NCBI GenBank assembly: GCA_036346255.1
Contig: CM070632.1
Coordinates: 28,670,657 to 28,734,656, forward strand
Source: Ampelocalamus luodianensis
Taxonomy: Eukaryota > Streptophyta > Magnoliopsida > Poales > Poaceae
DNA: 64,000 bases
Direction: 5' to 3'
A program made the position numbers and the translations under genes. Shown piece by piece: positions 59,973 through 64,000 of this stretch (its first letter is position 1; the number at the start of each line of letters is the position of its first letter). Below the pieces are notes generated by a model. That model had not been told where the DNA came from. It saw only the letters and a program-made list of their open reading frames with translations, and made no database searches.

Positions 59973-60481
59973 TGTAACGACCTATATGTAGTTCGCCAAT
60001 GGAAAACGCATCTCCAAAACATATAAATATAGTTGCAGTGGGTAACTACCTATACATCAAAATTAGTGATACAATAGCAAATTATACTTAATGATCATGA
60101 ACATTCAAAATAAATGATCCATACCACTTGAATTGTGCTTAGTCGAGGCTTATTTGGTTGAGTTGTGCTCTCATCGCTTGTGGGAGTACTACTTGAATTG
60201 CTTGTGAAATAATTACACAAAGTTTGTTTCTCTATTATTGCAAACCTACGAACAGATTGCTAATTGAGTACATACCATATTACCACACTATATTCTAGCA
60301 AATTGCTAATGGACTAGTTGAGTATATTCTAACACTATATACCATACTACCACACTATATTCTAAGTTTCTAACAAATTGCTAATTGACTAATTGAGTAT
60401 ATTCTAACACTATGTACCACTGGTACAGTACCACATTACCAGTAGATTAGTAGTCAGCAGAGGTTCTCCTTCAATCTTTAG
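59973..60481. repeat. AT-rich downstream region with degenerate 55-75-bp repeats
   Basis: At 60253-60430 three imperfect units share TTGCTAATTGA...GAGTATATTCTAACACTATA...ACCACACTATATTC, interrupted as three pieces. No gene. Confidence 0.6.
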
Positions 60482-61141
60482 TTGCTGAAGGCTTCCTTAG
60501 TCGGTCCTCAACTCAACGATAGGGTTTCAGACTTCCTCTTCGCAACCTCGCCTCCTCCACACAGAGCCCAGCCCTCCTCGCCACCTCCTCACAGAGCCTC
60601 AGCCCAGCGCCCCAGCCCTCCGGCTCCCCCTCCTCGCCTCCGACCCTCCTCCGGCTCAACGCTCCTCGCCTCCTCACAGACTCACAGAGCCCAGCCCTCC
60701 GGCTCCCCCTCCTCGCCTCTGACTCCTCCACCGCAGATCCCTCCTCCTCCTCGCCTCCCCCGCCAAAATGGTCAGATCCGCCCTGTCTGTCCTCTCCTCA
60801 CCTCCTCTAGCTCAGCGGCTACCCCGGCGCCTAGCTCCCTGCCTTGGTTTCCCTCCTCAGCCTCCACCGGCCACCGACGGCACCGTGGTGGCTCACCTGC
60901 CCCAGCTCCCTCCTCGCCGTCCTCGGTGGCGCTCCTCGCCTTCCTCCGGGCTCCGGCTATCGACGGCGCCACGGTAGCTCCCCTGCCCCCAGCTCCCTCC
61001 TCGGTGGCTCCCCCCGCGCCTCGCCACCTCCCCTCCTTGTTTCCACTGGCTACCAGTCGTCCCTCGGGTGCGTGTCCTCCCAACCTCTTCTCGATCACAC
61101 GGTGGATTTGGGAATTTTGGAACAGGGAACAGGGAATGTGA
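60482..61141 (+). other. GC-rich Pro/Ser-rich open frame, probably not a gene
   Basis: 219 codons, dominated by CTCC/GCC-type codons, giving long PPP, SSP and PAP runs. Several long frames overlap on both strands, as expected of stop-poor GC-rich DNA. Parts are internally duplicated: GGCACCGTGGTGGCTCACCT at 60880 resembles the CGACGGCGCC...AGCTCCCCT phrase at 60962. No domain is recognised. It may be a 5' UTR or first-exon capture, or a transposon end. Confidence 0.25.
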
Positions 61142-61477
61142 TGTGGGGGCAGAGGTGGGGAACTGGGGACGTGGGGTGAATGTGAGTGGGGCCTTGTGGG
61201 TTGTGGGCTTCACCACTTCGGCAAGGCCCACAAATGCTTTTGTTTCCCACATTGCTTCTTCTTCTTCTGGTTATCTGGTTGAGGCATTCAGGCAACCATG
61301 GCCGCTGGAGGTTTGGGTGGTGGGGGGTCTTCCAGCACCGGAGGGTAGGCGGAAGCTTGATGAAGCCCTCTAGTGGATTCGCCCTTGGGTATATCTAAGT
61401 GGTGAAGGATCTACCTATGCTATACATGAAGAAGAATAACCATTTAATTTGTGAATATCGATAGTCAAATGCATCTG

Positions 61478-61478
<1 letters not shown>
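61142..61478. other. Transition region, nothing identifiable
   Basis: G-rich then AT-rich DNA. A purine-rich phrase near 61300-61360 has no recognised function. Confidence 0.3.
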
Positions 61479-61527
<49 letters not shown>

Positions 61528-61569
61528 AGTATGTACTCATATATATATATATATATATATATATCATAT

Positions 61570-61625
<56 letters not shown>
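61479..61625. repeat. Long (TA)n microsatellite
   Basis: About 150 bp of TA dinucleotides broken twice (CGATAGTATGTACTC and CATATAGG). The Tyr/Ile-repeat frame across it is meaningless. A likely fragile or assembly-sensitive site. Confidence 0.95.
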
Positions 61626-61629
<4 letters not shown>

Positions 61630-61890
61630 GGTGGTACCATAAAGATTATTGTAACTTCTAAGAGAGGTCTCACAGGATAGAAAGAAGATTAAAGTATTTA
61701 ATTTGTACGTGTGGTTTGGTTAGATTGTACATATATTAATTGGTTGGTGAATGTGTAAAGTCGTATATGTTCATATATATTGGAAGTGACGAGGATTTAT
61801 TTAATTAAATCATTTATCTGTAATATTTGTTATAGATAATAATATTTTTATACAACCTTGAGAGATACCCCTTATCATCAATAATGAGGG
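61626..61890. other. AT-rich spacer
   Basis: No ORF, no repeat boundary recognised. Confidence 0.4.
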
Positions 61891-61907
61891 AGATTATAAT
61901 TACCTAG

Positions 61908-62532
61908 TGATCGTAAGTTATTCTACGATCACCCTATATGGTTGTAAGTCATTCTACTATCATCTTGTGATCGTAAGATCTTCTACGACCACCTACTGAT
62001 CGTAAGTTTTACTACAATCACCTTATGGTCGATAAGGACAACAGACATGTGGACCCAATCGACTAGGGACCTTATACACTGTGTTTAGTTACACTCAGTA
62101 GTAAATATGCGTTGTTACTCTCTGGTATAACTACACGTATAATGATCCTTGTTTCTGGCATAACCGCTGGGCGAATGTGGGAATAGTTGTCTTTCTGACA
62201 ATAACAGCCATCAATGTTCACAATTCATCAACCGTTAGGATGCCTCCTGGCCTAGACAACTGGCACCTCCTTAGATGCTATATAAGGGATAACGTTGGTG
62301 GACAAAGAGGACAAGCGACACAAGCAACATAACATACGGGAGTCATTAGTTCTAGCCTTCATTGACTTCTCTTTTGTTGTAAACACAACTAATACAAGAA
62401 CACACAACAAGGGTTGTTATTCTCCCAGGAGAAGATCCGAACCTGTCTAAATCCCTGTGTCTCATTATATGTAATCTCAATCAAGGAGCCCCCTAGCATT
62501 CATTTCATAAGTTCGATATTAAAACATCGACA
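61908..62532 (+). mobile_element. LTR end of a Tat-like Gypsy or related element (partial)
   Basis: From about 62260 the sequence has an R-U5 look: TATATAAGG at about 62280, AACACAACTAATACAAGAAC, then GATCCGAACCTGTCTAAATC, phrases typical of Tat/RIRE2-type LTRs. It ends CATCGACA at 62532, directly before a TTGGCGCTG-type primer binding site. The left boundary is uncertain, and no internal domain follows because repeat A copy 3 begins at 62628. Confidence 0.6.
61911..62030. repeat. Four degenerate units of about 30 bp with palindromic GATCGTAAG...CTACGATC
   Basis: Each unit carries GATCGTAAG (or GGTTGTAAG) followed 5-8 bp later by CTACGATCACC or a variant, so each can fold on itself. Located upstream of the LTR TATA-like sequence. 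Confidence 0.7.
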
Positions 62533-62533
62533 A

Positions 62534-62552
62534 TTGGCGCTGTCCTTAGGAA
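62534..62552 (+). other. Primer binding site-like sequence
   Basis: TTGGCGCTGTCCTTAGGAA follows the LTR end and resembles the TGGCGCCGTCTGTGGGAA-type site used by Tat-lineage elements. Confidence 0.55.
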
Positions 62553-62627
62553 TATCTTCTCCTTTGTCTTTTCGGCAAATTTTCCTTGTTCCTGCTCTCA
62601 TGCTACCATGCACAACACTACTACCAT

Positions 62628-63262
62628 GGCAAGGGTGTGCAAAGCTAGCCATATATCTGTTCTGTTCTCTGCTTCTTCTCTTAAAGAAATTTAAAGGTTA
62701 ATTTGGACGAGTTTGTCTAATTGATCTGGGACATAGACATACATATGGTCTGAATTCTACATGTAAACGACTTGACTGCATGCATTAATTTTGATTAGGA
62801 CATGGAAGGAGTAAGGAAAAGATCTTATTTGCATACACCAGCTAGCTCCAGTGCCGTGTGTCAAGGCTTCAGAGCTCAGAATAGACCGATATATTTGCGC
62901 CATGGCGGTTAACATACACGTGGCCATCAATTAACAAGCGAACCACTGGGATAATATCACAAGTCTTGTGTTAATTTGCATGGAAGGACGAGGGAAATTA
63001 CACGATCAAACTCTGATTACAAGTTCTTACCCAGTTTCATGCTCAGACCTTCAGAGAACTATCTGTACACGACACGCATTCATGTCCATTTTTCCTAGAT
63101 CAAAATATTAGAAATAAAATAAAAAAAAATTAATAGTTTTGAACATCTGTCAAGACGCGGATCACCAACATTCAAGGCTAGGGTTCCACAGGAAGGATGG
63201 TGGAAAATGCAGGACTGTCTCCTGCATTGGCCGGTTAAGTAGGAAACAAATGAATGTATGTA
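62628..63262 (+). repeat. Repeat A copy 3 (truncated at both ends)
   Basis: Matches 16118-16740 and 56418-57000: GTGTGCAAAGC, TGGACGAGTTTGTCTAATTG, the RY motif at 62777-62784 and ACACGTGGC at 62916-62924. Similarity stops at GAATGTATGTA (63262), before the region with the TATA box, so it has no core promoter. It is closer to copy 1 than to copy 2 at several diagnostic sites. Confidence 0.85.
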
Positions 63263-63602
63263 TCGTTAACGAAGGAAATGGCCTCAGGTGGAAATGCCGC
63301 CAATCTGCCTCCACCTGTTTCCGGCCGCCCGCCAACGCGCGCTCCTCGCATCCGTGTTCTCCCGAAAAAGCCGTTGACGCACCGCTCGATCTTGCCGTGC
63401 TCGGCTTCCTGGTCGTGCCATTGCGCTGCCGCCGCAGCAAACCAGCGCCTAACGCCGCCACGCCGTCCGATCGCGTATTAAGCCGGGTGAAATGCCGCTC
63501 GACGTTTCGCCGTCCCGCCCAACCGCGCCCGTGTCACCGGGATCTTCCGATCGCGCGAGAAATGAGCGGAGCGGGGCGGACCTCATAGATTCTTGTGCTA
63601 TT
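63263..63602. other. GC-rich sequence abutting repeat A copy 3
   Basis: CpG-rich, open in several frames on both strands (for example 63139-63588 plus, which starts inside repeat A). No domain seen. It may be the end of an unrelated gene promoter or transposon. Confidence 0.3.
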
Positions 63603-64000
63603 GGCCGAATGGAGTTTTTTTTCTCCATCTCCCTGCCGAATGGCTCCCTGTTGCTCTCTCTTCTTCCTCCATTTCCCTTCTCTCCCCCCTGGTGGACTTC
63701 TTCGGTGCTGCCTCCGGTGATTGGGCGCCCCTCCGCCAAGCGCGCCCAGCCGGCTCGGCCTCGCCGCCGCCGCCGCTTCCCCTGCGCTCGGCTCAGCGCC
63801 ACATCCGGCCCACGCCCGGCCTCTTCCCTCGCTCCGGCCGAATGGAGTTTTTGTCTCCATCTCCCTACCGAATGGCTCCCTGGTGCTTTCTCTCTTCTTC
63901 CTCCTCATTCTTTCTTCCTCCATTTCCCTTCTCTCTCTCCTTGGTGGACTTCTTCGGTGCCGCCTCCTGTGATTGGGCCGCCTCCTCGGCGCCGCGCCAG
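63603..64000 (+). repeat. 233-bp tandem repeat, GC- and CT-rich
   Basis: Unit 1 (63603-63835) and unit 2 (63836 to the window edge) both begin GGCCGAATGGAGTTTTT and share GGTGGACTTCTTCGGTGC; unit 2 has a small CT-rich insertion. It continues past the window. It could be a leader or LTR segment. Confidence 0.8.

Noticed and set aside
60482..61141. 219-codon Pro/Ser-rich ORF as a host gene
   Set aside because: Several long frames overlap on both strands and no domain or splice partner is visible; listed with low confidence only.
61395..61673. Minus-strand 92-codon frame of Ile/Tyr repeats
   Set aside because: Translation of the (TA)n microsatellite.

Overview
The window looks like nuclear DNA of a grass (Poaceae) in a retrotransposon-rich, gene-poor region. 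This is inferred from the element families (Angela/BARE-like Copia, several Tekay/Del-type Ty3/Gypsy LTRs, Tat-lineage Gypsy with an intron-bearing antisense gene, CACTA elements with 'cagacggtt' subterminal repeats) and from GT-AG introns and TATA boxes; the species cannot be named. No rRNA, tRNA, CRISPR or bacterial-type genes were seen.

Layout. 1-8016: a large non-autonomous LTR element on + (5' LTR cut by the window edge, 4.2-kb internal region without gag-pol, complete 2.38-kb 3' LTR). 8017-14744: small LTR scraps, then a decayed Tat-type Gypsy with integrase remnants on + and a multi-exon antisense gene on -, the latter split by a 573-bp CACTA element. 14745-19400: 'repeat A' copy 1 (an upstream region with TATA box), then small four-exon gene 1. 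19400-22967: AT-rich intergenic DNA with a 227-bp hairpin element. 22968-38360: a very long Gypsy LTR (about 5.6 kb, minus) split by a solo Copia LTR and by a complete 8470-bp Angela-like Copia (TSD ACGGG). 38361-39523: integrase scrap and GC-rich DNA. 39524-54737: a 4.7-kb solo Gypsy LTR (TSD GTAGT) split by a 10.5-kb Gypsy on the minus strand (TSD TTGTG). 55724-59975: repeat A copy 2, split by a 1681-bp CACTA element, running directly into small four-exon gene 2. 60482-62600: GC-rich Pro/Ser ORF, long TA microsatellite and a Tat-like LTR end. 62628-63262: truncated repeat A copy 3. 63263-64000: GC-rich DNA with a 233-bp tandem repeat.

The most interesting host content is the paralogous pair at 18251-19277 and 59086-59908. 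Both have a 10-nt coding first exon, four exons and only phase-1 introns, and they encode unrecognised 86- and 89-aa basic, probably disordered proteins with a shared N-terminus (M-[AG]-K-G-[TS]-T-[RK]-P-V). A 2.3-kb upstream module (repeat A) occurs three times. All copies share an RY motif (TGCATGCA), two keep an ABRE-like ACACGTGGC, and two keep the same TATA box. The module drives gene 2 directly, is followed in copy 1 by no matching first exon, and is truncated in copy 3. This suggests an expanded and partly decayed local gene family, perhaps seed- or ABA-regulated (inference).
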